A stretch of 64,000 nt of DNA from Candidatus Nanopelagicales bacterium (GCA_017848795.1 JAFIHG010000003.1:1-64000), one strand, 5' to 3'. Counted from the first letter of the stretch, positions 1 to 9,239 are shown. Notes: generated by a model from the sequence alone, not told the origin. Translations and numbers: made by a program.

Positions 1-138
1 CCCTGCCCGAACAGGGCGCGACCACGGACCCGAAGTGGAAGAGCCGGACAGACCGGCGGCCCCCACACGCCCCACCACCCGCGACAGCCCTCAAAGATCA
101 CAATCGAGGCCCACGCATAGTCGCCGGTGGATCAGGGC
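1..138. other. window edge, no gene recognised
   Basis: No convincing coding sequence is visible here. The first 16 bases form a short inverted repeat, CCCTG-N6-CAGGG, which could be the tail of a terminator for a gene outside the window. The MFS gene on the minus strand ends just after this stretch. Confidence 0.4.
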
Positions 139-1302
139 TCAGTGCGCGACGCGCGCGAGGCGCTGGGCGGCCGGGTCGTGCATGGAGCACGACACGAGCA
201 GCGCGATCGCCGGTAGCGCGATCAGCACCGCCAACGTCAGCCGCAGCGAGGTCGTGTCCGCGAGCCAGCCGAGGACCGGACTGAACAGGCCGCCGACCGT
301 GACGGCGAGCCCGACGGTCACCCCGCTGGCGGTGCCGATCCGGTTGGGCAGGTAGTCCTGGCCGAGCATCACGAAGACGCTGAACGGCATGAAGAGGGCG
401 ACCCCGGTGACGGCGACGAGCGCGAGCGCCGCGAGTTCGTTCCCGACCAGCACCACGCCGGCCAGTGCCGGGACGCTGAGCGCCAGCCCGATGCGGATGC
501 TCGCGAGCCGGCCGCGCCGGTCGGCGAGCCAGCCGCCGAGGAGGGTCCCCACCCCGCCGGCTACGAGGAACACGGTGAGCGCAGCCCCGCCGACGGCCTC
601 GGAGGTGCCGAGCTGGTGGATGAAGTACACGGCGAGGAACGAGGTGATCCCGAAGAACACGATGGACCGTACGACGACGACGCCGGTCAGCCGTAGGAAG
701 GCCGGCCAGTCGTCCGTCCCGGACGGCATCGTCTGACGGCGCTGCTGGCCGGTGCGCCCCTCGAGCACGGTCCGGAGCCGCGCCACCAGGAACAGCGCCA
801 TGGCGAGCGCGGGAGCGACGAGCAGCACCGTGCCGCGCACCCCGAACGCGAGCAGCACCGGAGTGGTGACGAGCGACCCGAGCGCGAACCCGACATTGCC
901 CCCCAGGGCGAACACGCTCATTCCCCGGTTGCTCTCACCGGCCGCCTGCCGGGCGGCGCGGGCGGCCTCGGGGTGGAAGGCTGCGACACCCAGGCCGGAC
1001 AGCGCGATGACCAGCCAGGTGACCAGGTACGTGGGGGAGAGCCCGACCAGGGCGACCCCGACGGCCGCGGTCGACAGCCCGGCCGGGATCATCCACTGCC
1101 GGGGTCGGCGGTCGGTCCACCAACCGAACAGCGGCTGGGTCACCGACGAGAGCACCGTGGCGGCAAGGGTGAGGCCGGCGATCGCCGCGTAGGTGTAGTG
1201 CCGTTCGAGGACGAGGAACGGCAACAGTGCCGGCACCGCACCCTGGTAGAAGTCGTCGACCACGTGCGAGGCGGACAGCAGCGCGACGCCACGGCGGTTC
1301 AT
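139..1302 (-). CDS. MFS transporter, fosmidomycin-resistance (Fsr)-like
   Basis: A 387-residue integral membrane protein of the major facilitator superfamily, expected to export small molecules by proton antiport. About 12 hydrophobic segments are visible. The loop motif A of MFS proteins occurs twice, as GWWTDRRPR after the second segment and GGWLADRRGR in the second half, which is the pattern of two six-helix halves. The N-terminal SHVVDDFYQGAVPALLPF resembles the Fsr/MFS sugar-exporter group. The reading frame is open for 27 more codons upstream, but the ATG at 1302 starts directly at the conserved N-terminus, so I chose it. The substrate is unknown. The gene points away from its neighbours and has no visible link to the catabolic region. 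Confidence 0.8.
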   Translation of the reverse strand: MNRRGVALLSASHVVDDFYQGAVPALLPFLVLERHYTYAAIAGLTLAATVLSSVTQPLFGWWTDRRPRQWMIPAGLSTAAVGVALVGLSPTYLVTWLVIALSGLGVAAFHPEAARAARQAAGESNRGMSVFALGGNVGFALGSLVTTPVLLAFGVRGTVLLVAPALAMALFLVARLRTVLEGRTGQQRRQTMPSGTDDWPAFLRLTGVVVVRSIVFFGITSFLAVYFIHQLGTSEAVGGAALTVFLVAGGVGTLLGGWLADRRGRLASIRIGLALSVPALAGVVLVGNELAALALVAVTGVALFMPFSVFVMLGQDYLPNRIGTASGVTVGLAVTVGGLFSPVLGWLADTTSLRLTLAVLIALPAIALLVSCSMHDPAAQRLARVAH

Positions 1303-1548
1303 GCCGTGCCCGTCGCTCTCACGACTCCACAGTGCCAAAGCCGGACGCGTGCGAACGCGCCGGGTCGCATCAAAGCTGCGCAACGGGATCGGGAGTACGG
1401 CACTGCGGGAGTTGCCCGTCGCACGCGCGGGGAGCGGTGCTCGGCGGCCCGCTCGCCTGCGGCTGCGCGCTCCCGATCACGGGCGTGGCGGGCCGCGGTG
1501 CTCGGGTTACGCTGCCGGTCGGTCCAGCGGCATCAGGGGAAGGTGACA

Positions 1549-3336
1549 GTGACAGACGTCGGGTCGCGGCACCGTCGCACGCCGACCCGGCGCCGTCCGC
1601 GGCGCGCTAACGCGCGCCGGCTGTTGCTCGGGGGGCTCGCCGTCGTGGTGGTGGCGCTCGCGGCGGTCGGGGTCTGGATGGCGCGTGATGCCGTCCGGGC
1701 GCGGGACGAGCTCGTCCAGGCCTCCGACCTGGTCGGAGCGCTCAAGGGTGAGCTCGCCGCAGGTGACACAGCGGCCGCCCGGACGACGATGACCGCACTG
1801 CAGCAGCACGCCCGTCAGGCCCACGCCGACCTGGACGGACCGCAGTGGTCGGTGGCGAGCCGGGTCCCGTTCCTCGGGCCGAACGTCGCCGCCGCACGCA
1901 CCGTCGCCGCGGTGGTCGACGAGCTGTCCACCGGCGCCTTGCCCGGGCTGGTCGCGACGACGGCCGCGCTCGACGAGATCACCGGACCCGAGGGCGTGGA
2001 CCTGCGTCCGGTGCTCGCGGCCGGCCCGGCGATCACGGCGGCCGACGCACGCGTCGCCGCCGCGCAGCAGCGGCTCACGACGATCGACCCTGCGGACCTC
2101 GACAGCCGCATCGCTGCCCCCGTCGAGCGGCTGCGTGCGGCGCTCGCCGACGTCCGCGGCACGACCGCCGCGGCCGCCACGGCGATGACGGTGCTACCGG
2201 GCCTGCTCGGCGCCGACGGTCCCCGGCGCTACCTGCTGCTCGTGCAGAACAACGCGGAGGTGCGGGCCACCGGCGGCCTGCTCGGGTTCGTGGCGACCCT
2301 CGACGCGGACGAGGGGAAGGTGGAGCTGACCGGTTCGCGGGCCGGCTCCTCGATGCCGGTGCTCGAACGCGCGCCGATCCCGCTCACGCCGGAGGAGAAG
2401 GAGGTGTTCGGGCCGCAGCTGGGCCAGTACTTCGGCGACGCCAACTTCACGCCCGACTTCCCGCGTACCGCGCAGATCGTGACGGCGATGTGGCAGCGCG
2501 AGACCGGTGTCGCGGTCGACGGGGTGTTCTCGATCGACCCGGTGGCGCTGGCCGCCGTTCTGCGCGCCACCGGCCCCGTGGACCTGCCCGGCGGGCGCCA
2601 GCTCGATGCGGACAACGCGGTACGGCTGCTGCTCAACGACGTCTACCTGCGCATCGCCGACCCGGTGAAGCAGGACCGGTTCTTCGCAGCGGCGGCGACC
2701 GCGATCTTCCGTGCCATCACCAGCGGGCAGGGCGACACGCTGGGGGCGGTGCACGCGCTGGCCGAGGCGACCGGGCAGGGCCGGGTGTACGCCTGGTCGG
2801 CGCACGAGTCGGAGCAGACCGTGCTCGCCCGCACCGCGCTGTCCGGTCACCTGGTCGGCTCCGCAGGTGACGCCCCCGTCGTCGGGGTGTATCTCAACGA
2901 CGGGTCCGGCGCGAAGATGAGCTACTACCTGGACACCTCCGTCACCGTCGCGCAACGGTGCACCGCGGACGGTCAACGGCTCACCACCACCGTCACGATG
3001 CACTCGAACGCCCCCGCGGACGCCGCGAAGCTGCCCTTCTACGTGACCGGAGGCGGCAACTACGTCCCGGTCGGGCACACGTACACGACCGTCGCCGTCT
3101 TCAGCCCCACGGGCGGAACGGTCGTGAGCGTGAGCGACCCGGAGGCGTTCACGGTCGCGCCGTACGAGGACATGAAGGTCGCACTCGGCACCGTGGACCT
3201 CGCCCCGGGCGAGACCAAGACGTTCAGCGTGGAGCTGGCCGCGCCGCAGTCCGCCGTCCCGGAGGTCCGCCTGACGCCCGGCGTACGGACGATGCCGGCC
3301 ACGGTGACCGGCGCCGGCTGTGGGACAGCACGATGA
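1549..3336 (+). CDS. DUF4012 membrane-anchored protein
   Basis: A 595-residue protein with a basic N-terminus, one membrane segment (about residues 20-45, LLLGGLAVVVVALAAVGVW) and a long extracytoplasmic part. The section around RRYLLLVQNNAEVRATGG, together with GVFSIDPVALAAVL, is typical of DUF4012 proteins of actinomycetes, which often lie near polysaccharide or cell-envelope genes. Function is not established. The frame is open far upstream. I chose GTG at 1549 because AGGGGA lies 8 bases before it; GTG 1543 is too close to that site. Its stop overlaps the start of the phosphatase gene (ATGA at 3333-3336), so the two are translationally coupled, consistent with envelope polysaccharide regulation. 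Confidence 0.75.
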   Translation: MTDVGSRHRRTPTRRRPRRANARRLLLGGLAVVVVALAAVGVWMARDAVRARDELVQASDLVGALKGELAAGDTAAARTTMTALQQHARQAHADLDGPQWSVASRVPFLGPNVAAARTVAAVVDELSTGALPGLVATTAALDEITGPEGVDLRPVLAAGPAITAADARVAAAQQRLTTIDPADLDSRIAAPVERLRAALADVRGTTAAAATAMTVLPGLLGADGPRRYLLLVQNNAEVRATGGLLGFVATLDADEGKVELTGSRAGSSMPVLERAPIPLTPEEKEVFGPQLGQYFGDANFTPDFPRTAQIVTAMWQRETGVAVDGVFSIDPVALAAVLRATGPVDLPGGRQLDADNAVRLLLNDVYLRIADPVKQDRFFAAAATAIFRAITSGQGDTLGAVHALAEATGQGRVYAWSAHESEQTVLARTALSGHLVGSAGDAPVVGVYLNDGSGAKMSYYLDTSVTVAQRCTADGQRLTTTVTMHSNAPADAAKLPFYVTGGGNYVPVGHTYTTVAVFSPTGGTVVSVSDPEAFTVAPYEDMKVALGTVDLAPGETKTFSVELAAPQSAVPEVRLTPGVRTMPATVTGAGCGTAR

Positions 3337-3881
3337 GGGTCCTCGCGGTGTGCACCGGCAACGTCTGCCGCTCCCCGGCTGTCGAACGACTGCTGGGCAC
3401 CTGGCTGGGGCCGGCCGGGATCGAGGTACGCAGCGCGGGGACGCATGCGCTCGTCGGTGCGCCGATGAGCGAGCCGATGGCCGCGCTCGTGGCCGGTGCC
3501 GGTGGACGCCCGGAGGGTTTCGCCGCCCGGCAGCTGACCGAGGCGCTGCTCGCCGAATCCGACCTGGTGCTCGCCCTGACGACCGCCCATCGCGCTGCGG
3601 TGGTGGAGGCCTACCCGCGGGCACTGCGTACCGCCTTCACGTTGCGCGAACTGGCGCGGCTCGGCCGAGCACTCGCGCCCGACGCGCTCGCACCGGGGCT
3701 CGCCGCGGACCGGCTGCGAGCGCTGGTGCCGCTCGCGCTGGCAGCCCGCTCCGAGCATCCAGCGGCCCCGGGGGACGACGACGTCGAGGACCCGTACCGG
3801 CGCGGTGAGGAGGTCTACCGGCGCAGCTTCGGCCAACTGCTGCCAGCGGTCCACACCTTGCTGGAGATCGCCGTCGGTTGA
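3333..3881 (+). CDS. low-molecular-weight protein tyrosine phosphatase
   Basis: A 182-residue cytoplasmic phosphatase of the LMW-PTP/Wzb/arsenate-reductase fold. The catalytic P-loop is at the N-terminus: C7-T-G-N-V-C-R13-S14 (CX5RS), with Cys7 as the expected nucleophile. The late general-acid segment is visible as VEDPYRRGEEVY. In other bacteria such enzymes dephosphorylate tyrosine kinases that control exopolysaccharide export. The ATGA overlap with the upstream DUF4012 gene suggests a shared process. The middle part (residues 95-145) is longer than in short Wzb proteins. Confidence 0.85.
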   Translation: MRVLAVCTGNVCRSPAVERLLGTWLGPAGIEVRSAGTHALVGAPMSEPMAALVAGAGGRPEGFAARQLTEALLAESDLVLALTTAHRAAVVEAYPRALRTAFTLRELARLGRALAPDALAPGLAADRLRALVPLALAARSEHPAAPGDDDVEDPYRRGEEVYRRSFGQLLPAVHTLLEIAVG

Positions 3882-3942
3882 GCCTCCGTCGCCAACGGGC
3901 GGGGCCGCCATGCCGTCCGGGGCGCTCCCTAGGATCGCAGGC

Positions 3943-5814
3943 GTGGCTGGCCGGATCCGCGCGGAGGACATCGAGCTGGTCCGGGAGCGGGCGCGCATCG
4001 ACGAGGTCGTCCGCGACTACGTCTCGCTGCGCTCCGCGGGTGGCGGCAGCCTGAAGGGTCTCTGCCCGTTCCACGAGGAGCGCACCCCCTCGTTCCAGGT
4101 CACTCCGAGCCGCGGCTTCTACTACTGCTTCGGGTGCGGTGAGGGCGGCGACGTGCTCACCTTCGTGCAGAAGGTCGATCATGCGACCTTCGTCGAGGCG
4201 GTCGAGAAGCTCGCCGCCCGGTTCGGTGTGGCCCTGCGGTACGAGGAGGGCGGCGCCGCCCCGGTCCGCCGCACCGGCGAGCGCACCCGGCTGCTCGACG
4301 CGCACCGGCACGCTGCGGCGTACTACGTGCAGCAGCTGCGTTCGCCGCAGGCCCAGCCGGCGCGGCAGTTCCTGACCGAGCGCGGGTTCGACGAGGGCGC
4401 CTGGGAGCGCTTCGGAGTGGGTTACGCGCCGACCGGGTGGGACAACCTGCTGACGGTCCTGCGCGCGAAGGGCTACTCCGACGACGAGATCGTCGGGGCG
4501 GGTCTCGCCGCGCGTCGCGACCGCGGGCCGTACGACCGGTTCCGCGGCCGGCTGGTGTGGCCGATCCGGGACCTCTCCAGCGACGTCATCGGCTTCGGCG
4601 CCCGACGCTTGGGTGAGGACGACGACGGCCCGAAGTACCTCAACACCCCCGAGACGGCGATCTACAAGAAGTCGCAGGTGCTCTACGGCATCGACCTGGC
4701 CCGGCGGGACATCGCGCGGACCAAGCAGGCGGTCGTCGTCGAGGGCTACACGGACGTCATGGCGGCGCACCTGGCCGGCGTGACGACCGCGATCGCGACC
4801 TGCGGCACCGCGTTCGGCGGCGAGCACGTCAAAGTGCTGCGCCGGCTGCTCGCCGACGACGATGTCTTCGCAGGTCAGGTGGTGTTCACCTTCGACGGCG
4901 ACGCCGCCGGTCGCAAAGCGGCACTGCGCGCGTTCTCCGAGGACCAGAAGTTTGTCGCCCAGACCTACGTCGCGGTCGAGCCGAGCGGCCTGGACCCGTG
5001 CGACCTGCGCCTGGCGAACGGGGACGAGGCCGTACGTGCCCTCGTGGCGGGTCGGGTACCGCTGTTCGAGTTCGCGATCCGGGCCGAGCTGGACGGCGTC
5101 GATGTCGGCACGGCCGAAGGCCGGGTCGCGGGACTGCGGCGTGCCGCGCCGGTCGTCGCGCGGATCCGGGACGTGGCCCTGCGCCCGGAGTACGTCAAAC
5201 TGCTCGCGGGGTGGCTCGGCATGGAGCCGGAGGTCGTGTCCCGCGCCGTCGCGGACGCGCTGCGCCAGGACCGCCGACCGGCACCGGTCGTGCCGGCGCC
5301 GCCGGACGCCCCCGCCGTGGCCCGGCTGCCCCGGCCCGACCCGCGCGACAAGGTCGCAGCCGTGGAGCGCGAGGCGCTCAAGGTCGCCCTGCAGGTGCCG
5401 CAGCTCGCCGGTTCGTGGGTGGACTCCCTGGAGGAGGGCAGCTTCACCGCGCCGGCCTACCGCGCGGTCTACGCGGCGATCGCGGGCGCGGGGGAGGCTG
5501 GTGCCGGACTCGTCGGCCGCGCCTGGGTCGACGCCGTGCTGGGCGCCGCCGCCGACGACGCGGTCCGGCGCGTCGTGCTCGAGCTGAGCGTGGACGCGCT
5601 GCCCAAGGAGAATCCCGACCAGCGGTACGCCGTATCGGTCGTCGCCCGCCTGTTGCAGCTGGTCGCCGACCGGAGGATCACCGAGGTGAAGGCACACCTG
5701 TCGCAGGCGGATCCCACGAGCCCGACCCATGCGCAGTTGTTCGCCGACCTGCTGGCGATCGAGGCGTACCGGCGCGAGCTGCGCGAGCACGTGGCAGGCG
5801 GGAGCGCCGACTGA
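3943..5814 (+). CDS. dnaG: DNA primase DnaG
   Basis: A 623-residue replicative primase that makes RNA primers for chromosome replication. Seen in order: the N-terminal zinc-binding domain (LCPFHEERTPSF followed by YYCFGCGEGGD, the CHC2-type Cys/His ligands), the catalytic core with WPIRDLSSDVIGFGAR, the TOPRIM segment VVVEGYTDVMAAHLAG with its acidic residue, the acidic FTFDGDAAGRKAA metal site, and a C-terminal helicase-interaction domain. The frame is open upstream. GTG 3943 gives the usual actinobacterial N-terminus (MAGRIRAEDIELVRER); ATG 3910 would add 11 residues. Confidence 0.95.
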   Translation: MAGRIRAEDIELVRERARIDEVVRDYVSLRSAGGGSLKGLCPFHEERTPSFQVTPSRGFYYCFGCGEGGDVLTFVQKVDHATFVEAVEKLAARFGVALRYEEGGAAPVRRTGERTRLLDAHRHAAAYYVQQLRSPQAQPARQFLTERGFDEGAWERFGVGYAPTGWDNLLTVLRAKGYSDDEIVGAGLAARRDRGPYDRFRGRLVWPIRDLSSDVIGFGARRLGEDDDGPKYLNTPETAIYKKSQVLYGIDLARRDIARTKQAVVVEGYTDVMAAHLAGVTTAIATCGTAFGGEHVKVLRRLLADDDVFAGQVVFTFDGDAAGRKAALRAFSEDQKFVAQTYVAVEPSGLDPCDLRLANGDEAVRALVAGRVPLFEFAIRAELDGVDVGTAEGRVAGLRRAAPVVARIRDVALRPEYVKLLAGWLGMEPEVVSRAVADALRQDRRPAPVVPAPPDAPAVARLPRPDPRDKVAAVEREALKVALQVPQLAGSWVDSLEEGSFTAPAYRAVYAAIAGAGEAGAGLVGRAWVDAVLGAAADDAVRRVVLELSVDALPKENPDQRYAVSVVARLLQLVADRRITEVKAHLSQADPTSPTHAQLFADLLAIEAYRRELREHVAGGSAD

Positions 5815-6284
5815 TGCGCGTGCCGAGACCGGTCCGCGATCTCGTCGGCCGCGAGCGCGTCCTGACCTTCACCCGTGACGCGGACGGCCGGCTCGTCATC
5901 GTCACGCCGCGTGCGCTGTACCTGCCCGACGGGCCGGGCCGGCTGCCGTGGGACCGGGTCCTGCACGCCTCCTGGGACGCGCCGTCGTTGCTGTTGACGC
6001 TGCAGCCCGAGCCGGGCCTGCCGGCGTACGAGCTCCGCCTGGCCCTGCCGGCGCCCGGCTCGGTGCCGGCAGTGCTGCGTGAGCTCGTCACAGCAAGCGT
6101 CGTCGGCGAGACCCACGTCGAGCTCGCGGGCGGACGTGGCGTGCGCCTCGTCGCGCGGCGTACCGAGGAGGGCACGGTCCGCTGGTCCGTCGTCTTCGAC
6201 GCGGGACTGGATCCGGCCGACCCCGAGCTGCGCGGCCGGGCCGATGCCGCGCTCGCGGAGGTCCGCGCCGCCTGGGGGGTGTGA
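5814..6284 (+). CDS. conserved hypothetical protein downstream of dnaG
   Basis: A 156-residue protein of unknown function. It overlaps the dnaG stop by one base (TGATG at 5812-5816), so it is probably cotranslated with primase. It contains alternating beta-type segments (VLTFTRDADGRLVIVTPRALYLPD, shown here only as description of a PH-like strand pattern: RLVIVTPRALYLP and LPWDRVLHASWD), similar to small proteins found after dnaG in actinomycetes. No signal peptide, membrane segment or catalytic motif is visible. Confidence 0.65.
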   Translation: MRVPRPVRDLVGRERVLTFTRDADGRLVIVTPRALYLPDGPGRLPWDRVLHASWDAPSLLLTLQPEPGLPAYELRLALPAPGSVPAVLRELVTASVVGETHVELAGGRGVRLVARRTEEGTVRWSVVFDAGLDPADPELRGRADAALAEVRAAWGV

Positions 6285-6359
6285 CGCTCTCGCGGTGCCG
6301 GGCAGCACGCGCCGCTTGCTATCCTCACCTCGCGCATCCCGCAGCGGGGGCGCGCGCGG

Positions 6360-6435
6360 TCCCGCATAGCTCAATTGGCAGAGCAGCCGGCTGTTAACCG
6401 GCAGGTTATTGGTTCGAGTCCAATTGCGGGAGCCA
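6360..6435 (+). tRNA. tRNA-Asn (GTT)
   Basis: A complete cloverleaf. The acceptor stem TCCCGCA (6360-6366) pairs with TGCGGGA (6425-6431), followed by discriminator G6432 and an encoded CCA (6433-6435). The anticodon stem GCCGG/CCGGC encloses the loop CTGTTAA, with the anticodon GTT at 6393-6395. The T-arm contains GGTTCGAGTCC. A TATCCT hexamer at 6320-6325 may be the -10 element. The dnaG to tRNA-Asn order is common in actinomycetes. The catabolic region starts just after it. Confidence 0.97.
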
Positions 6436-6643
6436 CCGCTCCTCTCGGTCGCGAGACCCGTGAGGGCCGGCCGTCCGCGCGCACGCGTGTCCATCGCGCC
6501 CGCGTCCGCCCGGTGAGGACCGCCGCTCACCACCACCACGACCACCACCACCGCGACCGCCAAGGTCACGGCAAGGTAACGGCCACGTCACGACACCGCC
6601 CGAGATGTTGACAGGCGCCGACCCTCCGGGAGACAGTGCGGTG
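6436..6643. other. gene-free stretch between tRNA-Asn and the first importer gene
   Basis: About 410 bases without a gene separate the tRNA from the first binding-protein gene. Apart from the operator pair described separately at 6644-6679, it holds a CAC/CCA-rich low-complexity run at about 6529-6560 and a TTGACA hexamer at 6608-6613. The best partner is GACAGT at 6632-6637 (18-base spacer), a weak promoter for the binding-protein gene. No repeat of the tRNA 3' end was seen. Confidence 0.5.
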
Positions 6644-6679
6644 TCTCGTACTGTGAGGCGGCAGCATCACATTGCGAGA
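6644..6679 (+). promoter_or_regulatory. paired operator a (upstream of BMP protein 1)
   Basis: Two 15-bp inverted repeats with 5-base arms and a 5-base centre: TCTCG-TACTG-TGAGG (6644-6658) and CATCA-CATTG-CGAGA (6665-6679). Their starts are 21 bp apart, about two helical turns. They belong to a family of nine such pairs in this window with consensus near TCTCA-N5-TGAGA. Binding by the IclR-family protein at 32203-32979 is inferred. Confidence 0.6.
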
Positions 6680-6845
6680 TGGGAGCCCAGCGGGGTGCGA
6701 CCCACTCCCAGGTGTGCGAAGGGCCCGAACTGATCCGGTGTCCCGCACGTCTCCCGGTTGTCCGTGTCGACAGGCGGCCGACACCACTGCGTGTACGGCG
6801 TGAGGACGTCATCGCGTCGCCGGTCCCGAACAGAGGCTGTTGGAG

Positions 6846-7919
6846 ATGAAGAAGACCACCTGGCGGGGGCTCGCGGCGTTGGTGGCCGTCCCCGTGATCA
6901 TGTTGGCCGGCTGCGGCAGCTCGTCGTCGGGTGCACCAGCCGACGACGGTACGGCCGCCGCTTGCACGAAAGGTGAGCAGCCGGACGTCAACTGTGACGG
7001 CAAGGTGGTCGTCGGGGTGATGAGTCCGGGTGATACCAACGACAAGGGCTACTACCAGGGGTTCGTGGACGAGGGCCGCGCGTTCGCTGAATCCAAGGGC
7101 TGGTCCACGATCGTCATCGACAAGATCAACCCGGCGGACGGGGCCAACCAGGCCAAGAACCTGTGCCGGCAGCACGCGGACCTGATCGCCATCGGCGCTA
7201 GCGAGCTCAAGGACTCGCTCGTGGCAACGAGCGACCCGAGCTGCGCCGGGGTCCAGTGGTACATCGCGACCACGGCACCGCTCGAGCAGACGGACGCCTT
7301 CGTGCAGTCCAACGACTTTCCGGACGAGCAGGCAGTTGCCGCCGGGTACGCGGCCGGCCTGCTGCTCAAGGAGCGGAGCGGGACTGCGGCTGGCTACATC
7401 TCCGGCCCTGAGCTCGAGTTCGCCAAGGTCGGTGCCAAGGGGTTCCTAGCGGGGCTCCGGCTGGTGGTTCCGGACGCGACCCTCGTGGAGACGTACACCG
7501 GAGACTTCGACGACTCGGCGAAGGCCAAGGAGGCCGCGCAGACCCAGATCGGCAAGGGCGTCCAAGTGATCTGGCCCTACCTGGGCGGCGCGACCGATGC
7601 CGTCGTGAGCCTGGCGAACGAGACCGATGTGCTCACGCTCACTCCGGGCGGGAACCGGTGCGATGACCCGACCGTCAAGTACGACGTCTCCGTCATCTAC
7701 CAGCCGGGGGCCTACTTCGCTGCCGCGCTCAAGGAGTTCGAGCAGGGCAAGCTCGAGATGGGCACGACTCGGACCTGGCGGATCGGCGTGGACCCGGTAC
7801 CCACCGTCATCATGTGCGAGCCGCACACGGCGCTGCAGCCGGAGGTCGACAAGGTCATGAAGGAGATCGGTGACGGCACGATCGACGTCGACGCCGAGAT
7901 CGCGAAAGCGTCGAACTAA
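6846..7919 (+). CDS. BMP-family ABC transporter substrate-binding lipoprotein 1
   Basis: A 357-residue lipoprotein that would capture a nucleoside-like ligand outside the membrane and hand it to the permeases at 10960-13037. The signal peptide MKKTTWRGLAALVAVPVIML is followed by the lipobox LAGC with Cys23 as lipidation site, then a Gly/Ser linker. The mature part has the periplasmic-binding fold: VVVGVMSPGDTNDKGYYQ, the repeated LIAIGASELKDSL and VIWPYLGGATDAV. ATG 6846 has AGAGG 9 bases upstream; TTG 6840 is an alternative. The next gene encodes a close paralogue. Ligand identity cannot be read from the sequence. Confidence 0.85.
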   Translation: MKKTTWRGLAALVAVPVIMLAGCGSSSSGAPADDGTAAACTKGEQPDVNCDGKVVVGVMSPGDTNDKGYYQGFVDEGRAFAESKGWSTIVIDKINPADGANQAKNLCRQHADLIAIGASELKDSLVATSDPSCAGVQWYIATTAPLEQTDAFVQSNDFPDEQAVAAGYAAGLLLKERSGTAAGYISGPELEFAKVGAKGFLAGLRLVVPDATLVETYTGDFDDSAKAKEAAQTQIGKGVQVIWPYLGGATDAVVSLANETDVLTLTPGGNRCDDPTVKYDVSVIYQPGAYFAAALKEFEQGKLEMGTTRTWRIGVDPVPTVIMCEPHTALQPEVDKVMKEIGDGTIDVDAEIAKASN

Positions 7920-7976
7920 GGCAAGAACCTGGCCGCTTACCATTGACAGCGGCCGTCGCACAGGGAACGCTCTGAT

Positions 7977-8011
7977 TCTCACATTGCGAGGCCCCGCCTC
8001 ACAATATGAGA
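7977..8011 (+). promoter_or_regulatory. paired operator b (upstream of BMP protein 2)
   Basis: The clearest pair of the family: TCTCA-CATTG-CGAGG (7977-7991) and CCTCA-CAATA-TGAGA (7997-8011), starts 20 bp apart. It lies between the two binding-protein genes, so the second copy has its own control. A TTGACA occurs at 7943-7948, but no good -10 element is spaced from it. Confidence 0.65.
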
Positions 8012-8146
8012 CGACCTCGGAGGAGGCGCGGAGGCAGTGACGAGCCGCCGCATCTGCTGCCGAACACCCGCACGACCAGTCACGTCCACCAGGTCGACAG
8101 CCACGCCCCGGGCGCGGTTACGACTACCGAACTGTCAGGAGACAGA

Positions 8147-9232
8147 ATGAAGATCAGGTTCCGCGCCACCGCGGTTGCCGCACTGGCAGTGCCTGCGCTG
8201 CTGCTGGCCGGCTGCGGCGGCTCGAGCTCGAGCGCGCCGGCCGGCGACGGTTCACCCGCGGCGAGCGAGACCGCTGGTGGCGGCGGTCAGCCCGATGTGA
8301 ACGGCGACGGTCAGGTCGTCATCGGGATCATGAGCCCGGGTGACACCAAGGACAACGGCTACTACCAGAGCTTCGTCGACGAGGCCAACACGTTCGCCGC
8401 GGACAACGGCTGGAAGGTCATCACGATCGACAAGATCAACCCGTCCGACGGCAAGAACCAGGCGCTGAACCTGTGCCGGCAGAAGGCCGACCTCATCGCG
8501 ATCGGTGCGAGCGAGCTCAAGGACGCGCTCGCGGCGACCACCGACCCGGTGTGCGAGGGCGTCAACTGGTACATGAACGGTGGCGTGGGCGTCGAGCAGA
8601 CGAAGTACTTCGCGCAGTCGACCGAGAACCTGCCGGAGAACCTGTTCAACACCGGTTACGCCGCTGGTCTTGCAATGAAGGAGAAGGGCATCACGAAGGC
8701 CGGCTACATCAGCGGTCCGGAAGCCGACTTCTCCAAGCAGGCCGCTGTCGCCTTCCTGCTGGGCATCCAGGAGGTCATCCCGGACGCCACGCTGGCCGAG
8801 ACCTACACCGGTGACTTCAACGACTCCGCCAAGGCGAAGGAAGCAGCGCAGGCGCAGATCTCGCAGGGCGTCGGACTCATCTACCCCTACCTGGGCGGGG
8901 CGACCGACGCGGTCGCGACGCTCGCCAACGAGAACAACATCCTGACGGTCACGCCCGGCACCGACCGGTGCGAGGACCCGACGACACCGTTCAGCATCTC
9001 GTCCATCTTCAGCCCCGGGGCGTACTTCGCCGCTGCCCTGGGCGAGTTCAAGAACAACAGCCTGGAGATGGGCAAGACCCGCGAGTGGCGGGTGGGCAAG
9101 GACCCGGTCCCCTCGGTGAAGCTCTGCGGTGAGTTCGCCAGCCTGCAGCCGCAGGCCGACGAGATGATGAAGAAGATCGGCGACGGCGAGATCGACATCC
9201 AGTCGAAGTTCGACGCCGCCTACAAGGGCTAG
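8147..9232 (+). CDS. BMP-family ABC transporter substrate-binding lipoprotein 2
   Basis: A 361-residue paralogue of the preceding gene with the same plan: signal peptide, lipobox LAGC with Cys23, Gly/Ser/Ala-rich linker, then the binding domain (VVIGIMSPGDTKDNGYYQ, LIAIGASELKDAL, IYPYLGGATDAVATL). Most core motifs match BMP protein 1 almost residue for residue, so this is a tandem duplication, but linker and loops differ, which leaves room for different ligands. The frame is open upstream; ATG 8147 is chosen because AGGAG lies 5 bases before it. It has its own paired operator (7977-8011), and a strong hairpin follows the stop codon. Confidence 0.87.
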   Translation: MKIRFRATAVAALAVPALLLAGCGGSSSSAPAGDGSPAASETAGGGGQPDVNGDGQVVIGIMSPGDTKDNGYYQSFVDEANTFAADNGWKVITIDKINPSDGKNQALNLCRQKADLIAIGASELKDALAATTDPVCEGVNWYMNGGVGVEQTKYFAQSTENLPENLFNTGYAAGLAMKEKGITKAGYISGPEADFSKQAAVAFLLGIQEVIPDATLAETYTGDFNDSAKAKEAAQAQISQGVGLIYPYLGGATDAVATLANENNILTVTPGTDRCEDPTTPFSISSIFSPGAYFAAALGEFKNNSLEMGKTREWRVGKDPVPSVKLCGEFASLQPQADEMMKKIGDGEIDIQSKFDAAYKG

Positions 9233-9239
9233 GACCCAG

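Noticed and set aside
35-355. Small plus-strand reading frame at the left edge
   Set aside because: It is antisense to the end of the MFS gene and has the Arg/Thr/Ser/Pro-rich composition of GC-rich shadow frames.
973-1548. Long upstream extension of the DUF4012 gene over the MFS gene
   Set aside because: It runs antisense to a well-supported transporter gene and the extra residues look like shadow coding; GTG 1549 has a proper ribosome site.
6529-6560. CAC-rich run after the tRNA as a CRISPR or regulatory array
   Set aside because: It is an irregular low-complexity stretch without spacers or conserved unit length.
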